Source: Saprospirales bacterium (GTDB lineage: Bacteria > Bacteroidota > Bacteroidia > Chitinophagales > JADIYW01). Taken from it: DNA of 64,000 bases. The notes beneath the pieces were generated by a model. It had not been told where the DNA came from. It searched no databases and saw only the letters and a list, made by a program, of their open reading frames with translations. Where the stretch lies: contig JADJSS010000002.1 of the NCBI GenBank assembly GCA_016711605.1, positions 1 to 64,000 on the forward strand. Direction: 5' to 3'. A program made the translations under genes and the position numbers. Positions 55,507 through 64,000 of this stretch are shown one piece after another (positions within the stretch are counted from its first letter, which is position 1; each line of letters starts with the position of its first letter).

Positions 55507-56810
55507 ATGTTTGCAATAATAGATTTAGAAACAACAGGTGGAAACCATAACTCGGAACGCATTATCGAGATTGGAATTGTATTGCATGATGGCAAAAATA
55601 AGACTGGCGAATACACTACTTTAATCAATCCTGAAAAAGAAATTGGTGGTTTTATTTCTACGTTTACAGGTATCACCAACTCGATGGTTCGCACAGCACC
55701 AAAATTTGAAGATGTTGCAGAAACCTTGTTAGAATTATTAGAAGGAAAAATTTTCGTGGCACACAATGCAAAGTTTGATTACAACTTTATAAAAAGCGAA
55801 TTTCGCAGATTGAATATTCCATTCACGCAAAAAAATATTTGTACGGTTCAGTTAAGCAGAAAAATATTTCCACATATAAAATCGCATAGCTTAGGTAATT
55901 TATGCAGAGATTTAGGATTGCCTGTTGACAACAGACATCGCGCATTTGGCGACGCTGCTGCTACAGCTTTGTTGTTGGAAAAATTAATTGAAGCCGATAA
56001 AAATAATTTGCTGAAAGAAATGCTAGATGATGATGGTACAAAATTATATCTGCCAAAAAATCTGAACAAAAACGCATTACAAATTTTGCCTGAAGAAGTT
56101 GGTGTGCTTTATTTTCACGATAAAGACGGCAATGTTTTATTTATTGATAAAAGCAAAAATATACGTGAATATATTCATCATTATTTTTCTAAAAAAACAA
56201 GCGACAAACAAAAACTACAACTACACGAAGCGATTTACGATATTTCATTTATGCTTACAGGAAATGAATTAATTGCTGGTTTAACTGAATCACAAGAGGT
56301 AAGAAAATTAAAACCAGTTTTTAATAAACCTTCGTCAAATTTCACCTATAAATTTGGATTATTTTCGGAAACAGATATGTATGGATTTCAAAAATTAATG
56401 GTGAAAATGTTGGAAGAAGATGAAAATCCATTATTGAAATTTTCATCGAAATTTAAAGCAGAAAAAATGCTGCATTCTATTTTAACGAGTTTTAAACTAG
56501 AACCAACTTTTAAAAAAATTGATAATGCATTGCAATACAATTCGCGTTTACATAATGTATTGTCGCGCTATGTGTATCCGTACAAAAATTGTTTTATAAT
56601 TGATGTTGGTCGCGGTGGCTCTGAGCGCAGTGTTATTCAAATTGAAAACAACGAATACAAAGGTCATGGTTTTTTGAACCTGCATATATCAACGATCCAA
56701 ATGAGTTGAAAGACATTATAAAACCACAGCAAGAATATACTGAATGCAAAAAACTGATTCAACAATATATTCGCAAATACGAAAAACACATTGAAGTAAT
56801 TCCGTATTAA
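55507..56810 (+). CDS. DnaQ-like exonuclease with GIY-YIG-like domain
   Basis: As read, the frame closes at 56709 (400 residues), but the T6 run at 56670-56675 appears one T short. With seven T the frame continues GHGFFEPAYINDPNELKDII to TAA at 56808-56810 (434 residues). Residues 1-170 are a DEDDh exonuclease: IIDLETTGG (Asp, Glu), HNAKFDYNF (Asp), HRAFGDAAAT (His, Asp), like the proofreading subunit of DNA polymerase III. Residues 190-280 resemble the GIY-YIG domain of UvrC/Cho (VGVLYFHDKDGNVLFIDKSK; ELIAGLTESQEVRKLKPVFN), but the second Gly is Asp (FID), so nuclease activity there is doubtful. Such fusions are known in Bacteroidota and Actinobacteria; a repair role is inferred. The terminator at 56821 follows. 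Confidence 0.87.
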
Positions 56811-56820
56811 AATTCAAGCC

Positions 56821-56855
56821 ATGTTTCGTGCCTCACGAAACATTTATTTTTTTGG
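56821..56855 (+). terminator. rho-independent terminator after exonuclease gene
   Basis: ATGTTTCGTG (56821-56830), loop CCT, CACGAAACAT (56834-56843), then a T-rich tail. A perfect ten-pair stem 10 bases after the restored stop codon at 56810, which itself supports the restored end. Confidence 0.88.
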
Positions 56856-56883
56856 TTTGTGAGATACAAACCACGGCAAGTAA

Positions 56884-57363
56884 TTAAATATACTTATCTA
56901 ATTGTCGATATTTAAAGAATGCATGTACCAATCGCATTTCCATCAACACAATTAAAACCATGGCAACTGTTCCAGAAAAAATAGTGAGTTTTTTTATGTA
57001 TAACAAATCATCTACCTCGGTTCCGGATTTGATGTGTTGAAATTCGTTTACTGGCAACGTATAATTGTAAACATCAAAAACATTGTTAAATGAATAATAC
57101 TGATTCAATACAAAAATAAATAGTACAATATTTAAAACAAATAATAGAATTTTCACAAACACATTACGGAAAATGATAGAACGTTGCATAAACAAAATTC
57201 CACGTACATACGTAAACACTAAAAACAACGACCAACATAAATACACTAAAAACTGCTGACTAATTTTTGTGTAAATTGGATAAATTAAAATTATAGATGC
57301 AACGGCAGCAACAATCAGCCAAATTGCTTCATATGCAAGATCTAAAAGAATTTCATTTTTCAC
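56884..57363 (-). CDS. hypothetical four-helix membrane protein
   Basis: 159 residues with four predicted membrane helices: AIWLIVAAVASIILIYPIY, QFLVYLCWSLFLVFTYV, VFVKILLFVLNIVLFIFVLN, and FSGTVAMVLIVLMEMRL. A polar loop lies between helices 3 and 4 (about residues 95-130), probably outside the cytoplasm. No recognised family or catalytic residue. It is a single gene on the minus strand facing away from the GGGP-synthase gene, so no context for function. It is likely real because of its clean membrane-protein pattern and tight boundaries. Confidence 0.65.
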   Translation of the reverse strand: MKNEILLDLAYEAIWLIVAAVASIILIYPIYTKISQQFLVYLCWSLFLVFTYVRGILFMQRSIIFRNVFVKILLFVLNIVLFIFVLNQYYSFNNVFDVYNYTLPVNEFQHIKSGTEVDDLLYIKKLTIFSGTVAMVLIVLMEMRLVHAFFKYRQLDKYI

Positions 57364-57487
57364 TATAAAAAATTATTATGTAAAAGTACAGAATCAAAAT
57401 GGTTGTTGTTATTAGTTAAACGTTATTAGTTAAAATAAAAAAAGCAATACAAATAACTTATAACAAATAACTTATTACTTTTACTTA

Positions 57488-58192
57488 ATGAATTTAAACA
57501 CTTCAAAAAAGCAAATAGCTGTTTTAATTGATCCAGACAAAACAGATGCTAAAAAATTAGTAAAAACAATACAACAAGCTGAATTGGCAAAAGTTGATTT
57601 TTATTTAGTTGGCGGAAGTTTATTATTAAAAAATAATTTGGATGAAATTATTGCTATAATCAAAAAAACAGCAAAAAAAGTGTATTTATTTCCAGGCAAT
57701 CCGTCGCAAATTTCTACTAAAGCAGATGGCATTTTATTGTTGAGTTTAATTTCCGGAAGGAATGCAGAACTATTAATTGGCAACCATGTGTTGGCTGCTC
57801 CAATTTTAAAACAATCTAAATTAACCATTATTTCTACTGGTTATATGCTGATTGAAAGTGGCACACAAACAACAGTTTCATACATATCAAACACTACACC
57901 AATTCCAGCGAACAAGCCAGCAATTGCTGCATGCACTGCGTTGGCTGGCGAACAATTAGGTTTAAAAACTATTTATTTAGAAGCTGGAAGTGGTGCACAA
58001 AATTCAGTATCTAAAGAGATAATAAAAGCAGTAAAAAAACAAATCAATATTCCATTAATTGTCGGTGGTGGCATTCGTTCAATAGAACAAATTGAAACTG
58101 CGTTTTTAGCTGGCGCCGATGTTGTCGTTATTGGTACTGCAATAGAAAATGATATAAAATTCTTGGAAGAAATAAAAAGAATTAATCGATAA
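57488..58192 (+). CDS. geranylgeranylglyceryl/heptaprenylglyceryl phosphate synthase family
   Basis: 234 residues in a TIM-barrel family that joins sn-glycerol-1-phosphate to a polyprenyl diphosphate by an ether bond. Family motifs: IAVLIDPDKTD at the first strand, YLFPGNPSQI, STGYMLIESGTQTTVSYIS, TIYLEAGSGA, PLIVGGGIRSIEQ and VIGTAIEND, the last two being the phosphate-binding loops. In archaea this starts membrane lipid synthesis; Bacteroidota carry a group II version whose polyprenyl product is less well understood. It stands before rsgA on the same strand, separated by a large palindrome. Substrate chain length cannot be read from sequence by eye. Confidence 0.9.
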   Translation: MNLNTSKKQIAVLIDPDKTDAKKLVKTIQQAELAKVDFYLVGGSLLLKNNLDEIIAIIKKTAKKVYLFPGNPSQISTKADGILLLSLISGRNAELLIGNHVLAAPILKQSKLTIISTGYMLIESGTQTTVSYISNTTPIPANKPAIAACTALAGEQLGLKTIYLEAGSGAQNSVSKEIIKAVKKQINIPLIVGGGIRSIEQIETAFLAGADVVVIGTAIENDIKFLEEIKRINR

Positions 58193-58195
58193 AAC

Positions 58196-58236
58196 TTTTA
58201 GACCTTCAAGGTTTTTAAAACCTTGAAGGTCTAAAA
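58196..58236. repeat. perfect 20-bp palindromic repeat
   Basis: TTTTAGACCTTCAAGGTTTT (58196-58215), one T, then its exact reverse complement (58217-58236). The flanks are T-rich before and A-rich after, the reverse of a terminator. I recall close variants of the GACCTTCAAGG/CCTTGAAGGTC hairpin as dispersed repeats between Bacteroidota genes. It starts four bases after the stop of the GGGP-synthase gene. Confidence 0.75.
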
Positions 58237-58250
58237 AAATAATAACTAAT

Positions 58251-59183
58251 TTGAAAGGACGCATTTTACAAACAACTGGCTCGTGGTATCAAGTTTTATT
58301 AGATGATAAAATAGTTCCAGCGCGCCTAAAAGGTAAATTTAAATTAGAAGAATTAGACACGACGAATCCGATTGCAGTTGGCGATTTTGTTACGTTAGAA
58401 AAAACAGAAGGTGGTGAATTTATCATTAACGAAATACACAATCGCAACAATTATATTATTCGTCAGTCACCGCGAAATAAACATCAGCGACATATTATTG
58501 CGTCCAATATTGATTTGGCTTTGCTAATTGTTACGATTGCACAACCGCGCACTTCATTAGGTTTTATTGATCGATTCATTGCTGCTGCTGAATCATTTCA
58601 TATTCCCGTAAAAATTGTCATTAATAAAATTGATTTGACACTTTCAAACAAAGAGAAAGAAATATTTGATTATCTGACTTTAATCTATCCTCAAATTGGT
58701 TATGAAGTATTTTCTGGTTCTGCAATAAATATGAATGGAATTAATGACTTAAACTCTATTCTTGAAAATAAAACAACATTAGTTGCTGGACATTCTGGTG
58801 TTGGAAAATCAACTTTATTAAATTCTATCAATAAGGAATTGAATTTAAAAACTGGAAAAATATCTGAAAAATGGGGCAAAGGTATGCATACTACTACTTT
58901 TGCAACGATGTTTGAAATTTTACCAAATTCATTTATTATTGACACGCCTGGTATTAAAGAATTTATGTTGTTGCAAGTTGAACCAGAAGAAGTTTCTGGC
59001 TATTTTAAAGATATAAAAGAATTTTCAGAAGATTGTCAGTTTAATAATTGCTTACATCAAAATGAACCGAATTGTGCCGTGAAAAAAGCAGTTGAAAACA
59101 CACAAATTGCTGCAACACGTTATGAAAATTATCTCCATATTATTCAGAATATAAAAGATATTAATTATTGGGAACGAAAATAA
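58251..59183 (+). CDS. rsgA: ribosome small subunit-dependent GTPase RsgA
   Basis: 310 residues starting with TTG at 58251 (MKGRILQTTGSWYQVLL), chosen because KG...TTGSWY is the usual RsgA opening. RsgA checks late 30S maturation. Order of parts is the family's circular permutation: OB-fold (1-70), G4 NKID (about 123), G1 GHSGVGKST (about 179-187), G2/switch region GKGMHTTTFA, G3 DTPGIKEF (about 231-238), and a zinc-binding CQFNNCLHQNEPNC near the C-terminus. It probably shares a transcript with the GGGP-synthase gene upstream, interrupted by the palindrome at 58196-58236. Confidence 0.95.
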   Translation: MKGRILQTTGSWYQVLLDDKIVPARLKGKFKLEELDTTNPIAVGDFVTLEKTEGGEFIINEIHNRNNYIIRQSPRNKHQRHIIASNIDLALLIVTIAQPRTSLGFIDRFIAAAESFHIPVKIVINKIDLTLSNKEKEIFDYLTLIYPQIGYEVFSGSAINMNGINDLNSILENKTTLVAGHSGVGKSTLLNSINKELNLKTGKISEKWGKGMHTTTFATMFEILPNSFIIDTPGIKEFMLLQVEPEEVSGYFKDIKEFSEDCQFNNCLHQNEPNCAVKKAVENTQIAATRYENYLHIIQNIKDINYWERK

Positions 59184-59206
59184 TTTAATGCAACTGCTTT
59201 TGTTTT

Positions 59207-59325
59207 CTTTTGTGCCTTTTGTGGTTAAAAATAATTAACGCATTGGCAAATCAAACTAACTATTATGTTTTCTTCCTATTCTTTGCGAAAAAAAACTTTG
59301 CTACCTTTGCGGTTAAAAAATTAAA
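59207..59325 (+). repeat. duplicated CTTTG...GGTTAAA motif carrying a promoter
   Basis: CTTTTGTGCCTTTTGTGGTT followed by AAAAATAATTAA (59207-59238) is repeated in variant form as CTTTGCTACCTTTGCGGTTA followed by AAAAATTAAA (59296-59325). The second copy contains the tcdA promoter. Confidence 0.55.
59282..59309 (+). promoter_or_regulatory. Bacteroidota-type promoter of tcdA
   Basis: TTTG (59282-59285), 16 bases, then TACCTTTG (59302-59309). Both boxes match the phylum consensus, and the ATG follows 16 bases after the -7 box. The clearest promoter in the window. Confidence 0.75.
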
Positions 59326-60051
59326 ATGCAAGACAAGCATTGGATTTCGAGAACAACTGCATTAATTGGTGAAGAGAAATTAAACAAACTCATTAATAGT
59401 CATGTATTGGTGGTTGGATTAGGTGGTATTGGTTCGTTTGCTGCAGAATTTATTGCACGAGCTGGTGTTGGCGAAATGACGATTGTAGATGGTGATGTGG
59501 TGGATCCGAGCAACAGAAACAGACAATTACCAGCATTGTCGTCAACACATGGTGTCAGCAAAGCTGATTGGATGGCAGAACGCTTAAAAGACATTAATCC
59601 TGAAATTAAATTAAACGTAATTAAAGAATTCTTATCACCAGAAAAAGCATATGAGATTGTTAGTTTGCACAACTATGATTATATCATTGATGCAATAGAT
59701 AGCATCACACCAAAAATAAATTTATTGAAAGCTGCGCATGCATCAAAAAAGAAGATTGTGATGAGTGGTGGTGCTGGTGGAAAAATGGATCCAACAAAAC
59801 TAATTGTTGCTGATTTAGCAGAAACATATAACTGCGTATTTGTAAAGATGGTTCGTAAACGATTAAAAAGAGAAAAAATTTATACTGGAATTCCTGTAGT
59901 TTTTTCTACTGAATTGCCTGATAGAAAATCGTTGATTTTAACGGATGGAAAAAATTACAAGAAATCTGCTTATGGTACTATTTCCTATTTACCTGCAACC
60001 TTTGGCAGTGTTTGTGCTAGTGTGGTGATTAGAGATTTGATAGAAAAATAA
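59326..60051 (+). CDS. tcdA: tRNA threonylcarbamoyladenosine dehydratase
   Basis: 241 residues of the ThiF/MoeB/E1-like family, subgroup TcdA (CsdL/YgdL), which uses ATP to cyclise t6A37 of tRNA to ct6A. Motifs: nucleotide loop VVGLGGIGSFAAEFIARAGV, VDGDVVDPSNRNRQLPAL with the Asp and Arg that bind ATP, DAIDSITPKINLL, and the subgroup marker GGAGGKMDPT followed by VRKRLKRE. It has no C-terminal catalytic CxxC zinc pair, as expected for TcdA. A strong promoter lies directly upstream and a terminator directly downstream, so it is transcribed alone. Confidence 0.93.
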   Translation: MQDKHWISRTTALIGEEKLNKLINSHVLVVGLGGIGSFAAEFIARAGVGEMTIVDGDVVDPSNRNRQLPALSSTHGVSKADWMAERLKDINPEIKLNVIKEFLSPEKAYEIVSLHNYDYIIDAIDSITPKINLLKAAHASKKKIVMSGGAGGKMDPTKLIVADLAETYNCVFVKMVRKRLKREKIYTGIPVVFSTELPDRKSLILTDGKNYKKSAYGTISYLPATFGSVCASVVIRDLIEK

Positions 60052-60080
60052 AAAACAGGAAGCTTGTACTTCCTGTTTTT
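60051..60080. terminator. bidirectional terminator between tcdA and T9SS gene
   Basis: AAAAACAGGAAG (60051-60062), six-base loop, CTTCCTGTTTTT (60069-60080). A perfect 12-pair stem serving both convergent genes; its left arm begins at the last base of tcdA. Confidence 0.9.
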
Positions 60081-60098
60081 ATTAACTAACAATATTAT

Positions 60099-63000
60099 TT
60101 ACTGCGCAATTAATTTGCCTGTTGTTACTTCATTATTGTCTTCTAAAATTTTAAACAAATACATTCCATTTGCTAAATCTTCTCTGTAAATAGTAAACAA
60201 ATTATTGTTCGAAGATGGAATTGTTTTTATGATTTGTCCTTCTAAATTCATCAATACTAAAACAGCATTTTTTAATTCATTTGATTCAACTATAATTTGT
60301 GTTTGTTCGCGAAATGGATTCGGGAAAATCTTTACTTCTTTTACATTATATGTTGAGTTTTTTGTGCTGCTTAATAATCTTACTTGTATAAAATCTTTTC
60401 CAATGGTATGAAACGTAGTGTTCGTTACAATGGCTTCGTTTCTATCAAAATAAATAGATGCGTTGTTATATATTTTAGTGCCAATTGGATTGTCTAATTT
60501 TTGTTGAATACTGAATTTTACAAAACCATGTGATAGTGGTTCGTTGTGCACACTATCTACCAAATAAATAGAATCAAAAACAAAACGTACTACGTTACTG
60601 TCTATTCTTTCAAATCTATAATCGTGACTTGCAACTAATGGAATCAACGTATTAATATCTAATGTTGATGAAATAGTATCCACTATAACTACTTTGTATG
60701 CAGTATCGTTTCCTGTGTTTTGAAAATGAATAGTATAGTTGATATCTGTATTCTCTTCGATAAAATGTTGAGCACCATAACCAGCAGGCGATGCTTCTTT
60801 TTCATTAGGATCAAAGCTGCCAACAATCATTCTGCAATCTGTAGAAAAATAAGGTGCGCCATCATAATTAGGATATGGTGTAATGAAGCCAGTTGAAAAA
60901 GGATCTTCAGGATTTGGTCGACAACCTTCAATAGCAGCAGTTGTATATTTATCGCCTAATTCACGTGGAAAATCTGATTCTTGTTCTGCAATAATTCGGT
61001 AAGTTTTTCCAGAATCAGATGGATACGTTTCTGTAACTGTTCCGTTAGTTGGCAGTTGATAATTTTGTATTTTTCTGATTACCTGATCTTCAATGACAAT
61101 ATATTTTTTGGGTGCTTGCATATTGCCACCTGTATTCTGTAATTGCAAACGAACACTATCACCCAAACAAACTGCGCTTGCTTCAATTATAGCTCCAGTG
61201 TAATTCGGCAACACACAAACATCATCTGGATAAATATGACTTTCTATACAAACTGTTTGTCCTAAAATTGCTTCTGGTCTTTCATGTAAGTAAACTGTAA
61301 ATTGTCCGCAATCAAAAATAGAAACACCAACAATATCGAAGCGATATACATTGTTGCCTAAATTGGTAAATGGTATTGTATTTCCATAAGTTCCAGTCGC
61401 AAAATCAACTATTAAAACTGGATCTACTTTTATATCAATGTATGCATTATTAGCTGATACGGTTCCAACATTACAATAATTTACATCATAAAAAATTTGT
61501 GGATCTAAATGACGAAATCTTCTAAGTGCAACATCTACGGTTAGACCAATGCAAGATACAATTGGTGTGAAATTAAAGTTGACAGAATCAATGCTTACAT
61601 CAGTAGTTAATTGTGCAATTATAGTATCATTACATGCACCTTTTTTCCATAATGGATATCTAAAATTATTTCTGGATGCAATTTTTACAGTTCCAGCACT
61701 ATTCGTTGCAAACTGATAATAACCATCATTATCTGTTGATGTAAAAAGCACGTTCGTATCAATGTTTGCTGTAACAGTGATGTTTCTCATGCGTACATCT
61801 GTACCAGTATCAAACGCACAATCATTATCAAAATCACCAATTACATTTCCTCTAATTAAATTATTATACACATTTCCTAAAGAATCTATTTGAATTAAAT
61901 ACAGATTTCTATTATTGGGTCCTGCTATCAAACCAAACAAATATGCATAACCATCTTTAAAGGTTGTTTGCGAAACAATATTAAAATTTCTGTATGAAAT
62001 TCCTTCAGGATAATTGATATGCCATATTTCTTGTTTTTTAGCTTTGCGATTATTGATATCGATAATTTCTTTTACCATACCATATTCTGCTGGTTGGTTT
62101 GGATAATAATCACCTTCAATATTTATAAGTGTACCATCTTTTGGCTCAATAAATATGGCTGCGCTACCAGGAAGTGACGTAGAATCTATTGCAAATAATG
62201 GTTGCAAATTGCTGTTGTAAACATCAGTAGTCGTAAAGCCGCCATCACCATTTGCAGGACCTCTGAAGTTGTGTTTTACCAATAGATTTCCATTGTCTAA
62301 TAATTGAGGTGAAATAAATCCATTTGGATAATAAACAGCAGCAGAATCCCAACTTAAATCAGCATGTACTTTTATTAATCTCGCATAATACACATTGGTG
62401 TTATTAACATTATTGCTAACGTTTAAAATGTAATCATTCTGCACTTTTTTCATAGTATACAAAGCATATTGAATACTTGATGAACTGTATTTATTTGGAA
62501 TTACAAGAGAATCTGTTTGTGCAACAGTATCTAAATTTGAGAATGAAATTTTTGCTCTATGAAAATTAATCGAATCTCTAACATGATTGTTTATATTATC
62601 AAATTTAGTAGTTGAAAAACCAACTTCAATAACTGAATTTGTTTCAGAAACAATTAATTTGTTTGAGTACAAATCGTCATTTTTGAAGGCATACAATAAA
62701 TGTTTCGGCTGAATTACAAACGGTTCAAGAGATTCAATAATCTGATAATAGATTATGGCATTAAAACTATAACTTGGATCATATACTTCATAAATCAAAA
62801 TGTATTTTTCTATGGCTGAAATATATTTTATAGCATGAACTTTTTGTACCTGTTTGTTAGCTATATTAGCTACATAACTAAAATTAAACAGTAAAATTTC
62901 GCCATTTTCTTTTGTGTATTGATGTAAATAGATAGCCGTGTCCCAAGGTTGTGCAAAATTAGTGGCAATTAAACAATTACCATTCGGCATTATCTCAATT

Positions 63001-63125
63001 TCTGAATTTGCTGCTCTGTCACTAGGGTTGATTAAATCTAACTTTTGTTGCCAACCACTTGCAAATAAATTATTGTAGCTTACAAAAATTATAAAAGCTA
63101 AACTGATTTTCAAGAGTGTTTTCAT
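60099..63125 (-). CDS. T9SS type A protein with DUF7619-like domain
   Basis: About 1008 residues from ATG 63125 (MKTLLKISLAFIIFVSYNNL, signal peptide ending LFA). An upstream in-frame ATG at 63251 would add 42 polar residues before the signal peptide; I prefer 63125. Residues 20-430 are propeller-like or unassigned beta structure (GNCLIATNF; GYAYLFGLIAG). An SdrD-B-like segment follows (VIGDFDNDCAFDTGTDVRM ... DNDGYYQFATN, about 435-510), then paired beta-sandwiches and the conserved block GSFDPNEKEASPAGYGAQHF ... NTDINYTIHFQNTGNDTAY (DUF7619/DUF11-like, about 790-930). The end is a type A sorting domain (IFPNPFREQTQIIVES ... LANGMYLFKIL). Secreted surface protein, role unknown. Confidence 0.85.
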   Translation of the reverse strand: MKTLLKISLAFIIFVSYNNLFASGWQQKLDLINPSDRAANSEIEIMPNGNCLIATNFAQPWDTAIYLHQYTKENGEILLFNFSYVANIANKQVQKVHAIKYISAIEKYILIYEVYDPSYSFNAIIYYQIIESLEPFVIQPKHLLYAFKNDDLYSNKLIVSETNSVIEVGFSTTKFDNINNHVRDSINFHRAKISFSNLDTVAQTDSLVIPNKYSSSSIQYALYTMKKVQNDYILNVSNNVNNTNVYYARLIKVHADLSWDSAAVYYPNGFISPQLLDNGNLLVKHNFRGPANGDGGFTTTDVYNSNLQPLFAIDSTSLPGSAAIFIEPKDGTLINIEGDYYPNQPAEYGMVKEIIDINNRKAKKQEIWHINYPEGISYRNFNIVSQTTFKDGYAYLFGLIAGPNNRNLYLIQIDSLGNVYNNLIRGNVIGDFDNDCAFDTGTDVRMRNITVTANIDTNVLFTSTDNDGYYQFATNSAGTVKIASRNNFRYPLWKKGACNDTIIAQLTTDVSIDSVNFNFTPIVSCIGLTVDVALRRFRHLDPQIFYDVNYCNVGTVSANNAYIDIKVDPVLIVDFATGTYGNTIPFTNLGNNVYRFDIVGVSIFDCGQFTVYLHERPEAILGQTVCIESHIYPDDVCVLPNYTGAIIEASAVCLGDSVRLQLQNTGGNMQAPKKYIVIEDQVIRKIQNYQLPTNGTVTETYPSDSGKTYRIIAEQESDFPRELGDKYTTAAIEGCRPNPEDPFSTGFITPYPNYDGAPYFSTDCRMIVGSFDPNEKEASPAGYGAQHFIEENTDINYTIHFQNTGNDTAYKVVIVDTISSTLDINTLIPLVASHDYRFERIDSNVVRFVFDSIYLVDSVHNEPLSHGFVKFSIQQKLDNPIGTKIYNNASIYFDRNEAIVTNTTFHTIGKDFIQVRLLSSTKNSTYNVKEVKIFPNPFREQTQIIVESNELKNAVLVLMNLEGQIIKTIPSSNNNLFTIYREDLANGMYLFKILEDNNEVTTGKLIAQ

Positions 63126-63373
63126 ATAGTGTATTTTAAAGTTAGTAAATCTATTTTCTGATTTATAATTTTTAATAGGCATAAATCCATTATGTAAATA
63201 ATAGATAGAATTATGTATCGTGTTTTGCTGATGTATTGTTGATTTTTCCATGACATTTAATTTTTATAGTTGTTTACGATACAAATGTGCGCACGAATAC
63301 TGCAATAAAAAATTACAATTAATATAGTTTGTCCGATATTTTTATACTATTTTTGATAAATAGTTTTTATGTT

Positions 63374-64000
63374 ATGCTGGAAAGTAAATTAGTCAAAATA
63401 TATCTTTCTCTCAATAAAGAAGAACATCGGTTATTAACTAAATGGATAGCTTCACCGATTGCAAATGTGCATGAAGATGTCCGAAATTTTATTGCGTTTT
63501 TAGATTCCAGAAAGGCATTTTCTGCGGTTACTTTGCAAAAAAATCGCGCTTTTTCTTATTTATATCCAAAAAGCAACGTTTATGACGACTTGCGATTGCG
63601 CCATGTGATGTCGCTTTGCACACAAACATTGGAAGATTTTTTAGCGTATTCTTACTTTATAAAAACAGAAATGAACAACAAATTGCTTTAGCAAAAAATT
63701 TACAACAACATCAATTATTAGAACAAGCGCAAGTTGTTTTACAAAAAATAAAAACAACACAACATCTACAAGCCAAACAAGATGCTTCTTTTTATTTAGA
63801 AACGATACAACTGGAAATAGAACAGTTTCAATTATTGAGTCAAAATTCAAGAGAAAAATCATTTAATATTCAATCTATTTCTGATACGATTCATCAATAT
63901 ACTGCTGCGGAAATTTTGAAGTATGCGTGTATTTCTATCACACATCAAAATGTAAGTAATCAACAATATTCATTTGCGTTTTTGCCATTTATTATTGAGC
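63374..64000 (+). CDS. conserved Bacteroidota protein, frameshifted, runs off window
   Basis: Start at ATG 63374 (MLESKLVKIYLSLNKEEHRL) is preferred over an ATG at 63329 whose extra residues look like read-through. As read, the frame stops at 63691 after NNKLL. One more T at the T3 run 63656-63658 gives ...LAYSYFYKNRNEQQIALAKN and stays open to the window edge at 64000 (QHQLLEQAQVVLQKIKT; TIHQYTAAEILKYACIS). The N-terminus resembles a family of uncharacterised helical Bacteroidota proteins of about 500 residues that begin MLESKL and contain L..W..SP..N......F. No function known. At least 209 codons are visible. Confidence 0.65.

Noticed and set aside
58196..58236. Rho-independent terminator
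   Set aside because: The stem is flanked by T before and A after, so neither strand ends in a U-tract.

Overview
The window comes from an AT-rich member of the Bacteroidota, probably a Chitinophagales- or Saprospiria-like gliding or surface-coated bacterium; the exact lineage is inference. The evidence is several very long secreted proteins ending in type IX secretion system (T9SS) sorting domains of type A and type B, a PorP/SprF protein next to a PD40/OmpA protein, Bacteroidota-restricted families (DUF2851, PspC-like, DUF6265) and Bacteroidota-type promoters (TTTG...TAnnTTTG). There is no CRISPR array, rRNA, tRNA or complete insertion sequence.

Layout. 1-2.6 kb: a lone AAA ATPase/DUF4143 gene followed by a large inverted repeat, then a small secreted DUF6265 protein. 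2.9-8.9 kb: a 2002-residue type A T9SS cargo with a Gly-rich beta-helix. 9.0-12.5 kb: small housekeeping genes, namely a hypothetical, a small lipoprotein, a RidA-family protein, and an apparent DUF2851-PspC-RecX operon. 12.6-44.9 kb, minus strand: one sprB-like locus, read from 44936 leftwards: a giant repeat-built adhesin with a type B (CHU_C) C-terminus, then PorP/SprF, then a TPR/PD40/OmpA protein. 45.9-52.7 kb: a frameshifted small secreted protein and two more T9SS cargo proteins. 53-60 kb: metabolism and information genes (glyA, a sugar nucleotidyltransferase, a DnaQ-like exonuclease with a GIY-YIG-like domain, a GGGP-synthase family protein, rsgA, tcdA). 60.1-63.1 kb: another type A T9SS protein. 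63.4 kb to the edge: the start of a conserved Bacteroidota protein.

The main observation is that 16307-44936 is a single reading unit of about 9,545 codons broken into eight large open frames and one small one by tiny indels. Repeat periods in the DNA (555, 648 and 552 bp) are off by exactly the nucleotides needed to explain the breaks, and the net indel total restores a length divisible by three. Comparable one-base losses, mostly in short T or A runs, also break single-copy genes nearby (56670, 63656, 46074). This pattern fits residual assembly error better than decay. However, two damaged repeat copies share the same nonsense substitution, which needs an explanation.

How the genes work together (family knowledge plus inference): the giant protein would be exported by the T9SS and held at the cell surface with help from the co-directional PorP/SprF partner, while the OmpA-domain protein ties the assembly to peptidoglycan. 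The four type A proteins are independent T9SS cargo.
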